64,000 nucleotides of DNA from assembly GCF_009689005.1 (NCBI RefSeq), contig NZ_AP021879.1, forward strand, positions 1,798,001-1,862,000. Direction: 5' to 3'. The notes below the pieces were generated by a model. The model was not told the origin of the DNA, ran no database searches, and saw only the letters and a list, made by a program, of their open reading frames with translations. The DNA comes from Desulfosarcina ovata subsp. ovata. Lineage in GTDB: Bacteria > Desulfobacterota > Desulfobacteria > Desulfobacterales > Desulfosarcinaceae. Both the position numbers and the translations under genes were made by a program. Each line of letters begins with the position of its first letter. Within the stretch, counting starts at the first letter, position 1. Positions 17,574 to 27,655 of the stretch are shown here, one piece after another.

Positions 17574-17891
17574 TTACTTCCCCTTGGCCGGCAGATCAAT
17601 CTTCCGCTTTTCCGGATCCGGCTGCCAGCGGTAGAAAGTTGCCATATGGCCCACCATAGCGACCATCTCGCAAAGGATGGTCTGCTCGATCTGCTCGGCG
17701 ATGGCCATTTTTTTCTCTTTTTCCTTGAATTCGATAAATTTGACCTTGACCAGTTCATGGCGGTCCAATGCGTCGTTCATGGCATTGAGAAGCGACGGGG
17801 AAAGTCCCTTTTGGCCCACAAACACCACCGGTTTACGCCCATGGGCCAGCCCGCGGAGAAACCGCTTCTGAAATCCCTGTAACCGCTGCAT
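17574..17891 (-). CDS. yhbY: YhbY/CRS1 RNA-binding protein
   Basis: A 105-residue CRM-domain protein that binds ribosomal RNA and is linked to 50S assembly. The motif PVVFVGQKGLSPSLLNAMNDALDRHELVKVKF (read in parts) contains the GxxG-type loop of the CRM domain. The C-terminus continues past the usual end by a few basic residues. It lies alone on the minus strand between the His-rich gene and an unknown gene. Confidence 0.85.
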   Translation of the reverse strand: MQRLQGFQKRFLRGLAHGRKPVVFVGQKGLSPSLLNAMNDALDRHELVKVKFIEFKEKEKKMAIAEQIEQTILCEMVAMVGHMATFYRWQPDPEKRKIDLPAKGK

Positions 17892-18053
17892 ACGAGTCTC
17901 TCCTTTTCTACCGCCGCATTACGCGTTTGTATACGTTTTTCCTTTTTATGAAAGCCGCTGCCGGGTGTTGACGAAACGGCATCGGCATCCGCTTGATTCA
18001 AACCACGGTAGCGGGAATACCATTGGTTTTCAAGCAAATTATGCTCAATTGGT

Positions 18054-19115
18054 TCAGGTATAAATCAGATTCAAATTAATGGGCGGGTACTTGCGGACCC
18101 CGGGTTTGGGAAGCAGATGCTCCTCACCGACGGTGAGCCAGTTCACGTCGGGATTGATTTCGCGCAGTTTGCCGTCTTCGGGCGGGCGGGCGTGGGCGGT
18201 GTAGGAGTAAGTCGCCTGGAAAATACAGATGTTGGTTTTGCCTTTGTCGGCAATCACGTAATTTTTCCTGAACGAGCGCAGCGGTATCTTCTGGGACTCG
18301 GCGATCCGGCGGGCCTCCTCGTTGGTAAAACGGACCAGGGCCGCCTTGGAAACCCCGCGTTCGGAGATGCGATAGAGGGTCCGGGATTCACTGCTGCCGG
18401 CATAAACGGTAGTAATGCAGGGAATTCGCTTGAGGTACTGGGCCGCGACCATGGCGGCCGTGCGCCGTCCCCCGACCATGAAGGGCATGCCATAATATTC
18501 AAACAGTTTCCGCTGAATCAGTTCGGCGCACTTGTCTCCTTTTTCGTAGAGATCTTTGGAAATATACCTCAGGTTCTGGGCCAGGTCTTCGGCTGCATCG
18601 GCAATAGGCCAATCGATCCTGACATGGTAGTGGGTCAGGCTGTAGCGGTTGGCCGAATGGCTGGAGGGGTCGCGCTGGATCAACAGGGCGTAATCCACCG
18701 GCATGAGCACATTCATGAAGTTATAAAAATGGACCGAGTCGAGATACTTATGGGTCCTGTCGAACTGCTCGGGCAACGGCAATGCCTTGGACTGCAGGAG
18801 ATTGGTTTTGGTGGGTTTGTTGACATCGAAGAATCGAATGTATTTTTTGTGGTTCGCCGGGATGACATCCTCCACAAAAATGACCAGAAACGTCTTCTGG
18901 CACTCGTACTCGATGCCGGGAATTCTTGCGCGAGGCTTGAGCTCGCGCTTTTCGATGAAGGGGTAAGAGAGCTTGCGATCGGCAAACTGCTGGTAGGACT
19001 GGATCAGAGAGTAATCCAGCATGAACTGGTCCAGCTCGTCCCTCAGCAATTCGTAATAGGAACGGCGCAGGCGGTTGAACTGACTGAGCTCCTCTCTGAC
19101 ACTCCAGAAGGCCAC
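18054..19115 (-). CDS. Unknown protein, 353 residues
   Basis: I do not recognise this family. The protein is soluble, without a signal peptide or membrane helix. It is rich in aromatic and charged residues, with a basic middle and C-terminal half. It begins MAFWSVREELSQFNRLRRSYYELL, a likely helical segment (shown only in part here by its first residues), and ends KYPPINLNLIYT. Codon use is like that of the neighbours, so it is probably an old resident gene. It stands alone, with 96 bases to the next upstream gene and about 160 bases downstream. Confidence 0.6.
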   Translation of the reverse strand: MAFWSVREELSQFNRLRRSYYELLRDELDQFMLDYSLIQSYQQFADRKLSYPFIEKRELKPRARIPGIEYECQKTFLVIFVEDVIPANHKKYIRFFDVNKPTKTNLLQSKALPLPEQFDRTHKYLDSVHFYNFMNVLMPVDYALLIQRDPSSHSANRYSLTHYHVRIDWPIADAAEDLAQNLRYISKDLYEKGDKCAELIQRKLFEYYGMPFMVGGRRTAAMVAAQYLKRIPCITTVYAGSSESRTLYRISERGVSKAALVRFTNEEARRIAESQKIPLRSFRKNYVIADKGKTNICIFQATYSYTAHARPPEDGKLREINPDVNWLTVGEEHLLPKPGVRKYPPINLNLIYT

Positions 19116-19211
19116 CGGGACTCCCTTCGGGCGGATGGTTGGGTTTCGGGTTATGGGGTGAGGTTACGGATGCTACTGTTTTTCTTTAATTAACACGATT
19201 GTGAACGGGGG

Positions 19212-19958
19212 TCAACGGCTGCTGTCGGTTTTTCCATTGAGTTTTTCCATCCAGCGGTAGATCCGATCGCGATATCGGATGCTCAGCCATGCGGCCACGC
19301 CGGTCACCCCAAAAACAACGGCAAAAAACAGGTAGTTTTTCTGGAACAAAAATTCGCCCTGGAGGCTCAGCATCAGCGTGCCGGGCATCCTGCCGAATGT
19401 GGCGATGAGTAAAAATGCCTTAAGGGGAACAGCGGTGATGCCCAGGAACAGACAGAGGTAGTCTTTGGGAAAACCGGGAAAAATGAAGAGAATGAGAAGA
19501 ACGATAATCCCCTGCCGTTTAAGGAGATGGTCGAAGCGATCCAGCTTGTCCGCCGGGACCCAGCGTCTGACAAACCGTTTGCCCAGGTAACGGCCGATGC
19601 CGAAGTTGATCCAGGATCCCAGGGCCAGGGCCAGGCTGGAGTAAAGGAAACCGCCCAGGGTACCGAACAGGTATCCGCCGATGAACCCCGTGGCCTCGCC
19701 CGGTACCGGAGCCAGGACCACCTGAAGGACCTGAAGTGCCATGAACGCCAGGGGAGCGCCGCGACCAAAGGCATTGACTACCCTGGCCACCTCCTCCCGG
19801 TTGGCGATCCAGCGGTAGGCGGTCATCAGTCCGGAGGCCATTTCGTGGCGGAACAGCAATAGCAGCAACAGCCCTGTGCCAAGAAGGATGGCGATGATCC
19901 ACCAGCGGTATTTCGGGTTCCACCGTTTCACGCCTTCACCCACCGTCATCGGTGACAA
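19212..19958 (-). CDS. TVP38/TMEM64 (VTT) family membrane protein
   Basis: Inner-membrane protein of the VTT/DedA-like superfamily, 248 residues with about five membrane segments. The family core PVPGEATGFIGGYLFGTLGG is near residue 90, and IFPGFPKDYLCLFLGIT carries the second conserved proline-glycine region. Related proteins act in lipid scrambling or membrane homeostasis; the exact role of bacterial TVP38 proteins is not settled. It follows pgk by 19 bases and is probably co-transcribed. Confidence 0.8.
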   Translation of the reverse strand: MSPMTVGEGVKRWNPKYRWWIIAILLGTGLLLLLLFRHEMASGLMTAYRWIANREEVARVVNAFGRGAPLAFMALQVLQVVLAPVPGEATGFIGGYLFGTLGGFLYSSLALALGSWINFGIGRYLGKRFVRRWVPADKLDRFDHLLKRQGIIVLLILFIFPGFPKDYLCLFLGITAVPLKAFLLIATFGRMPGTLMLSLQGEFLFQKNYLFFAVVFGVTGVAAWLSIRYRDRIYRWMEKLNGKTDSSR

Positions 19959-19977
19959 AAACGAGACCCGGCCGGAC

Positions 19978-21174
19978 TCATCGATCCGTCAATGCGGCCA
20001 CCCCGGGTAGTACTTTGCCTTCCAGAAATTCCAGTGACGCACCGCCACCGGTAGAAATATGGGTCATGCGATCGGCCAGGCCGGCCTTCTCCACCGCAGC
20101 GGCGGAATCCCCGCCGCCGATCACCGTAATGGCCCCTTTCTCCGTAGCCGCTGCCATGGCCCGGGCCACGGCGTATGTGCCACCGGCCGTGGCATCGATC
20201 TCAAATACGCCCATGGGACCGTTCCAGACAATGGTCTTGGCGCCTGAAATGATCTCCTCGAAGGCAGCCACGGAAGCCGGCCCGATATCCAGCCCGCTGC
20301 CGCTGGCAGGAATCGCATCGATCAGCGTGGGGATCAGTGGTCCAACGGTGCGATTATCGAAATCAAACTGATCGCTGCACAGGCAATCCACCGGCAGCAC
20401 CAGCTTGTCGCCCCCCTGGGCCAGCAGGTTACCGGCCAGTTCGACCTTGTCCGGCTCGACCAGGGAGTTGCCGATTTCGAAGCCTTTGGCCTTGAAGAAC
20501 GTGTACGCCATGCCGCCACCAATGATCAACCGGTCCACTTTGGGCAAAAGGCTGCTGATCACATCGATCTTGCCCGAAATCTTGGCTCCGCCCAGAATGG
20601 CCACAAAAGGCCGTTTGGGCGATGCCAGGGCGTCGCCCAGATAGGCGACCTCTTTTTCGATGAGAAATCCCATGGCGCAGGTCTTGACGAATCGGGTCAC
20701 CCCGGCAGTGGACGCATGAGCCCGATGGGCGGTGCCGAATGCATCATTGACATACAAATCAGCCAGACCGGCCAGGGCACGGGCAAAGGCATCGTCGTTG
20801 TCGGTCTCGGCCTTGTGAAAACGCAAATTCTCCAGCAGCAGGACCTGCCCGTTGGCCAGCGTCTCCACCGCGCGGTCGACAGCCGGTCCGATGCAGTCGT
20901 CGGCAAAGGCTACCGGCTGCCCCAAGAGTGATTCCAGTGCCGCAGCACAGGGTTTCAGCGAGAGTTCCGGGACCCGTTTGCCTTTGGGCCGACCCAGGTG
21001 CGACATCAGCACCAGACGTCCGCCATGCTCCAGAACATACCGGATCGTCGGCAGGGCCGCACGCAACCGTTTGTCGTTGGCCACCCGGCCATTGTCCAGG
21101 GGGACATTGAAATCGACCCGCATGAGTACCCGCTGTCCCTTGACATTGAGATCGGAAACGGAAAGTTTGGCCAT
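19978..21174 (-). CDS. pgk: Phosphoglycerate kinase
   Basis: Glycolytic/gluconeogenic enzyme interconverting 1,3-bisphosphoglycerate + ADP and 3-phosphoglycerate + ATP. Its 398 residues match the family. Substrate-binding stretches [21 protein letters not shown] and [13 protein letters not shown] are present. The nucleotide part has [22 protein letters not shown] and the C-terminal [13 protein letters not shown] with [13 protein letters not shown]. The start follows an AGGAG-type site. It belongs to a minus-strand run with gpsA and gyrA upstream. Confidence 0.98.
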   Translation of the reverse strand: MAKLSVSDLNVKGQRVLMRVDFNVPLDNGRVANDKRLRAALPTIRYVLEHGGRLVLMSHLGRPKGKRVPELSLKPCAAALESLLGQPVAFADDCIGPAVDRAVETLANGQVLLLENLRFHKAETDNDDAFARALAGLADLYVNDAFGTAHRAHASTAGVTRFVKTCAMGFLIEKEVAYLGDALASPKRPFVAILGGAKISGKIDVISSLLPKVDRLIIGGGMAYTFFKAKGFEIGNSLVEPDKVELAGNLLAQGGDKLVLPVDCLCSDQFDFDNRTVGPLIPTLIDAIPASGSGLDIGPASVAAFEEIISGAKTIVWNGPMGVFEIDATAGGTYAVARAMAAATEKGAITVIGGGDSAAAVEKAGLADRMTHISTGGGASLEFLEGKVLPGVAALTDR

Positions 21175-21203
21175 CGATTCCTCCTTGGTTTCGGTATCGC
21201 TAG

Positions 21204-21479
21204 TTAGGATGCGTCCTTTTTCTGTTTTCTGGCAGACAGTGCTTTTTTACGTGACCAGCGCTCGAAAAAGCCCACCATGCCCGACGCATATGCGCGGTCG
21301 ACGATCTCCTCACGAACGGTGATTCCGCCCCGCTCTGTCATGGCTTTTCTCAGGCACTCGGTTTTGTAGCAGCAGGGCATGCAGGATTCGGGACTCTGCC
21401 GGAGTCCTTCTGCTCCCATGGGGAAAACCGTTTCAAGATCTCCATAGCAAGGCGGGAATTTCTTCTGGTTAACGGTCAT
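21204..21479 (-). CDS. Small cysteine-containing protein of unknown function
   Basis: A 91-residue protein with an early cysteine (PPCYGD) and a group [13 protein letters not shown] around residues 32-45, the pattern of a small metal- or cluster-binding site. The C-terminus is basic. It lies between radC and pgk in a tight minus-strand run with short gaps, which supports a real gene. I cannot assign a function. Confidence 0.6.
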   Translation of the reverse strand: MTVNQKKFPPCYGDLETVFPMGAEGLRQSPESCMPCCYKTECLRKAMTERGGITVREEIVDRAYASGMVGFFERWSRKKALSARKQKKDAS

Positions 21480-21535
21480 CGGTTTCGCTTGTGGCTGATT
21501 TGGATTCGTCTGAAATACGCGTTTCTGCGGGTCCT

Positions 21536-22267
21536 TCAGCTATCGGATTCGCTGGCCTCGCGTTTGATTCGCGCCATATGCCCGTGATCGGCAAAACTGT
21601 AGTATCCTTCGGCACCGACGATCAGGTGCTCGTGAACGGTGATGCCCATCAGGCTGCAGGCCTGCACCAGCCGCCGGGTAATGGCCATGTCATCGGGTGA
21701 CGGGGTCGGATCGCCGGAGGGGTGGTTGTGGGCGAAGATCACTGCCGCAGCCGTATGGGCCAGGGCCGCCTTGACCACCTCACGGGGATAGACCGCGCTG
21801 GCGGTGACCGTTCCGACAAAAAGAATCTCATCGGCAATCACCCGGTTCTTGGCATCCAGGTAAATGGCCATGAAGCACTCCCGTTTTCGGTCCCGCAGGG
21901 TGTGGTCGAGGTAGTCGAAAAGCGCTTTCGAATTGGCCAGTGCCGTTTTGCCTTCCAACTGCTGCTTCAGGTAACGCTGGCAGACCGCCGGCACCAGTTT
22001 GATCCCGAACAGGGTAGTCGGGCCGATGCCCGGCACCTGGCAAAGGTCTTCCGGCGCCGCGTCGAGCACCCCCTGGAATGACTTGAAACGGGTCATGGCC
22101 GCCTTGGCTGCATCCTTGCAATCTTTGCGCGGCGTGGCCAGGGTAAGCAGCAGTTCGATCACCTCGTAATCGTGAAAGCCGTCCAGCCCCGACTGGAGAA
22201 ACCGGTCTCGCAGCCGCCGGCGGTGGCCGGCGCCCTTGTGGGGCGGTTTCTTTTCATCCTGCGCCAC
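21536..22267 (-). CDS. radC: RadC-family JAB-domain protein
   Basis: A 243-residue member of the RadC/DUF2466 family. The N-terminus holds a helix-hairpin-helix-like part (LCQVPGIGPTTLFGIKLVPAV, in two pieces). The C-terminal JAB metalloprotease-like domain has HNHPSGDPTPSPDD, with the metal-binding histidines and aspartate. The name comes from an old repair phenotype; the molecular role remains unclear. It sits 27 bases after gpsA. Confidence 0.93.
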   Translation of the reverse strand: MAQDEKKPPHKGAGHRRRLRDRFLQSGLDGFHDYEVIELLLTLATPRKDCKDAAKAAMTRFKSFQGVLDAAPEDLCQVPGIGPTTLFGIKLVPAVCQRYLKQQLEGKTALANSKALFDYLDHTLRDRKRECFMAIYLDAKNRVIADEILFVGTVTASAVYPREVVKAALAHTAAAVIFAHNHPSGDPTPSPDDMAITRRLVQACSLMGITVHEHLIVGAEGYYSFADHGHMARIKREASESDS

Positions 22268-22294
22268 CGATTCGCTCCCTTCGTTACGCCCCTG

Positions 22295-23332
22295 TTATAT
22301 TTCGTCCAGCTCCTGTTTTAGATCCCTTGTCATCAACTGGTGAAGCGCCGTCTTCGGGTCCAGGTCGTCGTAAAGCAGATGATAGATGGCCTGCGAAATC
22401 GGCATCTCCACGCCCAGTTTGCGTGACAGGTTGTACACCGAGCGGGCAGTTTTGACCCCCTCGGCCACCATATGCATCTCGGCCAGCAGGTCCTTGAGTT
22501 TGCGTCCTTGCCCGATCTGTTTGCCAATGGTGTGGTTGCGGCTCAGATCCCCGGTGCAGGTCAGGATCAGGTCACCGACCCCGGCAAGGCCGGTAAAGGT
22601 TCTCGGCTGCGCCCCCATGGCCAGTCCCAGCCGGCGGATCTCCACCAACCCCCGGGTAATCAGGGCGGCACGGGTGTTGAGTCCCAAACCGAGTCCGTCG
22701 ATCACGCCGGCGGCGATAGCGATCACATTCTTCACCGAGGCGCCCAGTTCGGCGCCGATCACATCCTCAATGGTGTACACCCGGAAATAAGGCGTCGCAA
22801 ACACCTGCTGAACATACGCCGCCGTATCGGGATTACCGGAGGCGACCGTCACCACGGTAGGGACTTGGCGGGCCACTTCCCTGGCGAAGCTGGGGCCGGT
22901 CAGAACGGCCAGCCGCTGGTCGGTCAGTCCGGGGATCACCTCGGTCAGGACGCCGGACATGGTCAGGTGGGTCTGGTTTTCAATCCCCTTGGAAGCACTG
23001 ACCACAATGGTATCGGCATCAATGGCAGGGCCGCAGCGCTGCATGGTCTGGCGGGTAACGTGGGAGGGGGTCACCACCAGCACCAGATCCTTGCCGGACA
23101 CCACCGCATCCAGGTCGCCGGAAGGGTGCAGGTTATCGGAAAGCCGCACGCCGGGCAGAAAACGGCCATTTTCCCGGTCCGTGCGCATCTGCTCGCGCAC
23201 CTCATCCTCGTACACCCAGTGGTCGATGGAAAAGCCCTGGGAAGCCAGAAGCTGGGCCAGCGCGGTTCCCCAACTGCCGGCGCCCACGACGCCAATGGCC
23301 GTTGTCTCGATACTCGCATCACGCATTATCAT
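22295..23332 (-). CDS. gpsA: NAD(P)-dependent glycerol-3-phosphate dehydrogenase
   Basis: Reduces dihydroxyacetone phosphate to sn-glycerol 3-phosphate for phospholipid synthesis. The dinucleotide-binding loop [16 protein letters not shown] is near the N-terminus. [26 protein letters not shown] and [21 protein letters not shown] carry the substrate site and catalytic lysine. The 345-residue length is normal. The start overlaps the gyrA stop by 4 bases, so the two are coupled. Confidence 0.97.
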   Translation of the reverse strand: MIMRDASIETTAIGVVGAGSWGTALAQLLASQGFSIDHWVYEDEVREQMRTDRENGRFLPGVRLSDNLHPSGDLDAVVSGKDLVLVVTPSHVTRQTMQRCGPAIDADTIVVSASKGIENQTHLTMSGVLTEVIPGLTDQRLAVLTGPSFAREVARQVPTVVTVASGNPDTAAYVQQVFATPYFRVYTIEDVIGAELGASVKNVIAIAAGVIDGLGLGLNTRAALITRGLVEIRRLGLAMGAQPRTFTGLAGVGDLILTCTGDLSRNHTIGKQIGQGRKLKDLLAEMHMVAEGVKTARSVYNLSRKLGVEMPISQAIYHLLYDDLDPKTALHQLMTRDLKQELDEI

Positions 23333-25836
23333 TCCTGCACCTCCGGCGCCTCATCATCCGTCCCACCGGCATCGTCTTCCGCGTCACCGCCATTGGGCGC
23401 ATCTTCTTCCGCCAGGCTGGCGGCGCTGACCACCCGTTCCTCCGCTTCCATCACAATCAGCCTGACCCCCTGGGTGTTGCGGCTGATCACCGAGGTACCG
23501 GAGACCGGCATGCGGATCAGTTTGCCGGTATCGGTAACCAGCATCAGGTCGTCTTCGTCCTGCACAAGCAGGATACTCACCACCTGGCCGTTGCGTTGGT
23601 TGGTTTTGATGGTGATCACCCCTTTGCCGCCCCGGCGATGGAGCGGGTATTCATCAATGGAGGTGCGTTTGCCGTAACCATTCTCGGTAACGGTAAACAT
23701 CGTCTGGCCATGCTGCAGTACCTCCATGCCGACCACACGATCCCCCTCGGCCAGACTCATGCCCCGCACTCCCCGGGCCGTGCGGCCGGTGGGACGCACA
23801 TCGGTTTCGTGGAAGCGGATCGATTTGCCCATGGCGGTTCCCAGAAAAACGTTCTGGGTGCCGTCGGAAAGTTTCACGGCGATCAGTTCATCCCCTTCGG
23901 CCAAGTGCAGCGCAATGATGCCGCCGGTCCTCGGCCGGCTGTAAGCCATCAGATCGGTCTTTTTCACCGTTGCGTTGCGGGTGGCCATGATCACATGCAG
24001 CCCCGCCTCGAAGGCCGGCACGGCCAAAACGGCGGTCATGCGCTCGCCATCGGCAAATTCAAGCAGGTTGACGATGGCCTTGCCGCGGCTCTGGCGGCCG
24101 GCCTGGGGAATGTCATACACCTTGCACCAGTAGACCTTGCCCAGGTTGGTGAAAAAGAGAAAATAGTGGTGCGTGGAGGCCACGAACAGATGAGTCACGT
24201 AATCCTCATCCTTGGTGCCCATGGCGGTCTTTCCCCGGCCGCCGCGCCGCTGGCTCTGGTAGAGGGTGATGGGGTTGCGTTTGATATAGCCGGTGTTGGT
24301 GATGGTGACCACCATGTCCTCTTCGGCAATCATGTCCTCGATGGTCAACGCACGGCTGCCGGCCACGATCTGGGTGCGACGCTCATCACCGAACTCCCCC
24401 TTGAGGATATCCAGTTCGTTCTTGATGATGCCCAGCACCAACGCCTCACTGCCCAGAATCTCCTTGAAACGGGCGATGTCCTTGAGCACGGCATCGTACT
24501 CCTCGACAATTTTGTCCCGCTCCAGGCCGGTGAGTCGCTGCAGACGCATGTCGAGAATGGCCTGGGCCTGGATCACCGTCAGGCTGAAGGTCTGCATGAG
24601 GCGTTCCTTGGCTTCCGGGGGCGTTTTGGAGCTGCGGATCAGCTGGACCACCGCGTCCAGGTTGTCCAGGGCGATCTTCAAGCCTTCGAGGATGTGGGCC
24701 CGGGCTTCGGCCTTGTTCAGGTCGAAGCGGGTGCGCCGGATGACGATCTCCTTGCGATGGAGAACGAAATTTTCCAGAATCTGCTTCAGGGTGAGTACCT
24801 GGGGACGATTTTTGACCACCGCCAGCAGGATGATCCCGAAACTGTTTTCCATCTGGGTGTGCTTGTAGAGCTGATTGATGATGATGCCGGCCATGTGGTC
24901 TTTCTTCACGGCCATGGCGATGCGCATGCCCCGGCGGTCAGACTCGTCACGCACGAACCTGAGCCCCTCGATCACCTTGTGCTTCATCAACTCGGCGATC
25001 TTCTCGATCAGCCGCGCCTTGTTCACCTGGTAGGGAATCTCGGTCACGACAATGGTTTCCTGGCCGGTTTTCTTGTTCTCCTCAACCGCTACCTGGGCGC
25101 GCACCCGCACAATGCCGCGACCGGTTTCATAGGCGTCGCGGATGCCCTGGATACCGTGAATCACACCGGCGGTGGGAAAATCAGGACCGGGAATGAATGC
25201 CATCAACTCGTGGCAGGTGATCATGGGGTTGTCGATCAGGGCCTTGATGCCTTCGATCACCTCAGAGAGATTGTGCGGCGGGATATTGGTGGCCATGCCC
25301 ACGGCGATTCCCGAAGAGCCGTTGACCAACAGCGCCGGAAATTTGGCCGGCAGGACCGAGGGTTCTTCAAGGGACTCGTCGTAGTTGGGAATCATGTTGA
25401 CGGTCTCTTTGTCCAGGTCCTCGAGCATCTCGTGGGCCAGGCGCTGCATGCGCACCTCGGTGTACCGCATGGCTGCCGCCGGGTCGCCGTCAATGGAACC
25501 GAAGTTGCCCTGGCCGTCGACCAGTGGGTAGCGCATGGCAAAATCCTGGGCCATGCGCACCATGGTTTCGTACACGGCACTGTCGCCGTGGGGGTGGTAC
25601 TTACCGATCACGTCGCCGACGATGCGGGCCGATTTTTTGTAAGGCTTGTTGTAGTCGTTTTTAAGCTCCCGCATGGCAAAGAGCACACGCCGGTGAACGG
25701 GTTTGAGCCCGTCGCGCACATCGGGGAGCGCCCGGCCGATGATCACGCTCATGGCGTAATCCAGGTAGGAACGCTTCATTTCGTTTTCGATGCTGACTTC
25801 CGGGCTTTGTAACGCTTCGGTTGAATTGTCACTCAT
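23329..25836 (-). CDS. gyrA: DNA gyrase subunit A
   Basis: Breakage-reunion subunit of DNA gyrase. The catalytic tyrosine is in [10 protein letters not shown], near residue 125. The quinolone-pocket region [21 protein letters not shown] (read in parts) keeps a serine at the usual resistance site. The GyrA box QRRGGRGK at about residue 535 distinguishes it from ParC. Six-bladed C-terminal DNA-wrapping repeats follow. The protein ends in an acidic Asp/Glu/Gly tail, as in many gyrases. Its 835 residues fit. gyrB is not adjacent. Confidence 0.98.
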   Translation of the reverse strand: MSDNSTEALQSPEVSIENEMKRSYLDYAMSVIIGRALPDVRDGLKPVHRRVLFAMRELKNDYNKPYKKSARIVGDVIGKYHPHGDSAVYETMVRMAQDFAMRYPLVDGQGNFGSIDGDPAAAMRYTEVRMQRLAHEMLEDLDKETVNMIPNYDESLEEPSVLPAKFPALLVNGSSGIAVGMATNIPPHNLSEVIEGIKALIDNPMITCHELMAFIPGPDFPTAGVIHGIQGIRDAYETGRGIVRVRAQVAVEENKKTGQETIVVTEIPYQVNKARLIEKIAELMKHKVIEGLRFVRDESDRRGMRIAMAVKKDHMAGIIINQLYKHTQMENSFGIILLAVVKNRPQVLTLKQILENFVLHRKEIVIRRTRFDLNKAEARAHILEGLKIALDNLDAVVQLIRSSKTPPEAKERLMQTFSLTVIQAQAILDMRLQRLTGLERDKIVEEYDAVLKDIARFKEILGSEALVLGIIKNELDILKGEFGDERRTQIVAGSRALTIEDMIAEEDMVVTITNTGYIKRNPITLYQSQRRGGRGKTAMGTKDEDYVTHLFVASTHHYFLFFTNLGKVYWCKVYDIPQAGRQSRGKAIVNLLEFADGERMTAVLAVPAFEAGLHVIMATRNATVKKTDLMAYSRPRTGGIIALHLAEGDELIAVKLSDGTQNVFLGTAMGKSIRFHETDVRPTGRTARGVRGMSLAEGDRVVGMEVLQHGQTMFTVTENGYGKRTSIDEYPLHRRGGKGVITIKTNQRNGQVVSILLVQDEDDLMLVTDTGKLIRMPVSGTSVISRNTQGVRLIVMEAEERVVSAASLAEEDAPNGGDAEDDAGGTDDEAPEVQE

Positions 25837-25917
25837 CTTGGTGCACGGTCCTTCTATCTAGGTTGGTGCAGCAGCCGGAAAACCCCATGGTTCACCGACG
25901 GGCTGCGCCGTACAGGG

Positions 25918-27090
25918 TTAGATGTCTTCGATCAGACGCTGGTAACTGGCATGGTAAATATCGGTTAAGGTGAGAAAAGCGGTGGCGATCAGCGGCCCGT
26001 AGATAATCCCGAGAATCCCGAACAGCCGCAGGCCGCCGATAATGGCCAGAAAGACCACCAGGGTGTGCATCTGGACCCGCTTTCCCACCACCCTGGGCTT
26101 CAGAAGATATTCAACACTGCCGGATAGCAAAAGATAAAATACCAAAAAAAAGATGCTGACGGCAATGCGTCCTTTGAGAAAAAGAAAAATCACCGTGGGG
26201 ATAAAGACCACGCCGATGCCGATAATCGGCAGAAAGGCCAACAGGGCCATGATCACCCCCCACAAAAAAGCCGACTGCAGGCCGAACAACCAGAAAATCG
26301 CACCGCCGGCAGCGCCCTGAATGATCCCGCACAGCCCGTTGCCGAACAGGATGGCACCGGCCATATCGCTGAACTTGTCAATTAGTTTGGCGTCCTGCTC
26401 CTCAGGCAGGGGGGAAAGATCAATCAGAAACCGAATCAGGCGAGGGCCGTCGATCAGCAGAAAGAAGATCACCAGCAGCATCAGGAAAAAACTGGCGATA
26501 AAGGCCAGGGTGTTGGAGGCGATGGACCGGGCCTGGTCGAAGAGGAACTGTCCCACCGCACGACCGATCTCGGAGATGGTGGTGTTGAGTTCCTCGCCGG
26601 TAATGGCAATATCGAGATTGGCCAGCAGCGGATTGATGCGCGCCAGAAGCGCACTGTTGGTGAAATGGGTATTGATGAAACCGGACAGTGCCGGGCTCTT
26701 GGCCAACTGGATCAGCTCGGCGGCCTCCTGGGTCAAAATGCCGACAAAAAAAACGATCGGCACGAACAGGATCAGAAAAATCAGGCCACAGGTCAACATC
26801 GACGCAAAACCGGGGCTGATCCGCTCATGCGCGCTGATCAGCCGGTACAGGGGAGAAAAGGCGCCGGCGACCACCGCCCCCAGGACAATGATCGGAAAAA
26901 AGGGCGACAGCAACCACCCCATCAGCAAGATGGAAATCAGAAAACAGCCCAGAAAAAACCAGAGGATCATATTTTGGGAGGTGCGGACCTCCATGGTCCC
27001 TCCACGAACCGGAAAAGCCAGCAACGGATCGATGGAACAGCCGGGTGTGGGTAACAAGAGGCCGGTGCCACAAGCCGGGCAGCAGGTCAT
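25918..27090 (-). CDS. AI-2E family transporter
   Basis: Inner-membrane protein of the AI-2E/PerM family, about eight membrane helices, with the family stretches ALLAFLPIIGIGVVFIP and a C-terminal VVFLAIIGGLRLFGILGIIYGPL (in parts). Substrates of most members are unknown. Two starts have good ribosome sites. The ATG at 27090 (AAGGA 6 bases upstream) gives an extra N-terminal segment with CCPACG and another Cys, like a small zinc ribbon. The ATG at 26994 (GGAGG upstream) gives the usual protein. Upstream lies a 15-bp inverted repeat. Confidence 0.88.
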   Translation of the reverse strand: MTCCPACGTGLLLPTPGCSIDPLLAFPVRGGTMEVRTSQNMILWFFLGCFLISILLMGWLLSPFFPIIVLGAVVAGAFSPLYRLISAHERISPGFASMLTCGLIFLILFVPIVFFVGILTQEAAELIQLAKSPALSGFINTHFTNSALLARINPLLANLDIAITGEELNTTISEIGRAVGQFLFDQARSIASNTLAFIASFFLMLLVIFFLLIDGPRLIRFLIDLSPLPEEQDAKLIDKFSDMAGAILFGNGLCGIIQGAAGGAIFWLFGLQSAFLWGVIMALLAFLPIIGIGVVFIPTVIFLFLKGRIAVSIFFLVFYLLLSGSVEYLLKPRVVGKRVQMHTLVVFLAIIGGLRLFGILGIIYGPLIATAFLTLTDIYHASYQRLIEDI

Positions 27091-27137
27091 TGTCGGTCCT
27101 TAAGGTGCTTTTGAAAACATCCCCGATCCTAACGCAA

Positions 27138-27183
27138 TCTGCGCAAATGCCCGGATAGTAAAATCGAGGGGCATTTGCGCAGA
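27138..27183. repeat. 15-bp perfect inverted repeat
   Basis: TCTGCGCAAATGCCC at 27138-27152 is repeated in reverse complement at 27169-27183 with a 16-base loop. There is no T-run after it on either strand, so it is not a classical terminator. It lies between the 51-residue membrane protein gene and the AI-2E gene. Confidence 0.7.
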
Positions 27184-27246
27184 AATTAAGTGATAACGCG
27201 TCAAGTTCAGCGGGTCGGCGGTTCAACCGCCATCGACGAGGTCAAT

Positions 27247-27402
27247 CTATTTGCTGATGATGGCTCCGGCAACGAAATAAAGCAGTATTTCATATACGGC
27301 AACCGGTGTATAGCTGCCGGCTATCCCATAAATGATTCCGGCGCCGATAATCGCCGGAACGCCGGTAAAAACCAGAATTCCCAGTTTTCTGCTGATATCC
27401 AT
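27247..27402 (-). CDS. 51-residue small membrane protein
   Basis: A short reading frame with a very good ribosome site: AGGAGAAGGA lies 5 bases before the ATG at 27402. It encodes 51 residues, beginning MDISRKLGILVF and ending VAGAIISK. Two hydrophobic segments (about residues 8-28 and 33-49) are joined by a GSYTPV turn, which predicts a two-helix inner-membrane protein. Its size falls below common cut-offs. I do not recognise a family. It sits between a thiolase gene and the AI-2E gene on the same strand, with a palindromic element just upstream. Confidence 0.6.
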   Translation of the reverse strand: MDISRKLGILVFTGVPAIIGAGIIYGIAGSYTPVAVYEILLYFVAGAIISK

Positions 27403-27442
27403 AGCGTCCTTCTCCTGTTGCCGTTGTATCGATCATTGGATA

Positions 27443-27586
27443 AGAGGCTGTTTGACAAATCCGTCTAAGGCCCGCTAACGGCGTTGGAAAGTGTCTCAAA
27501 ATGCTCACATATTACCTATATGCTCCGCTTTCGAGCCACTTTCCGCCTTGTTATCGAGCCTGATCCAGACTTCTCAAACAGCCTCT
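27443..27586. mobile_element. 144-bp palindromic MITE-like element, copy 1
   Basis: A 144-bp sequence with ends AGAGGCTGTTTGA and its reverse complement. Its interior is also an imperfect palindrome (GGAAAGTG ... CACTTTCC; TGCTCACATAT against ATATGCTCCGC). It can fold into one long hairpin and has no reading frame. A second copy of exactly the same length lies inverted at 31216-31359, with only a few differences. Confidence 0.8.
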
Positions 27587-27655
27587 AAGGAGTTTTCGTG
27601 TAAATCAAAAACCTTTGTTTCTTAACAATAACAGCCGAAAAAGTAAAGGAAAAAA

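Noticed and set aside
22472..23677. 401-residue plus-strand frame
   Set aside because: Shadow of gpsA and the end of gyrA.
23302..25812. 836-residue plus-strand frame opposite gyrA
   Set aside because: It is the complementary shadow of gyrA, GC-rich and full of His/Gly/Asp; it resembles no protein family.
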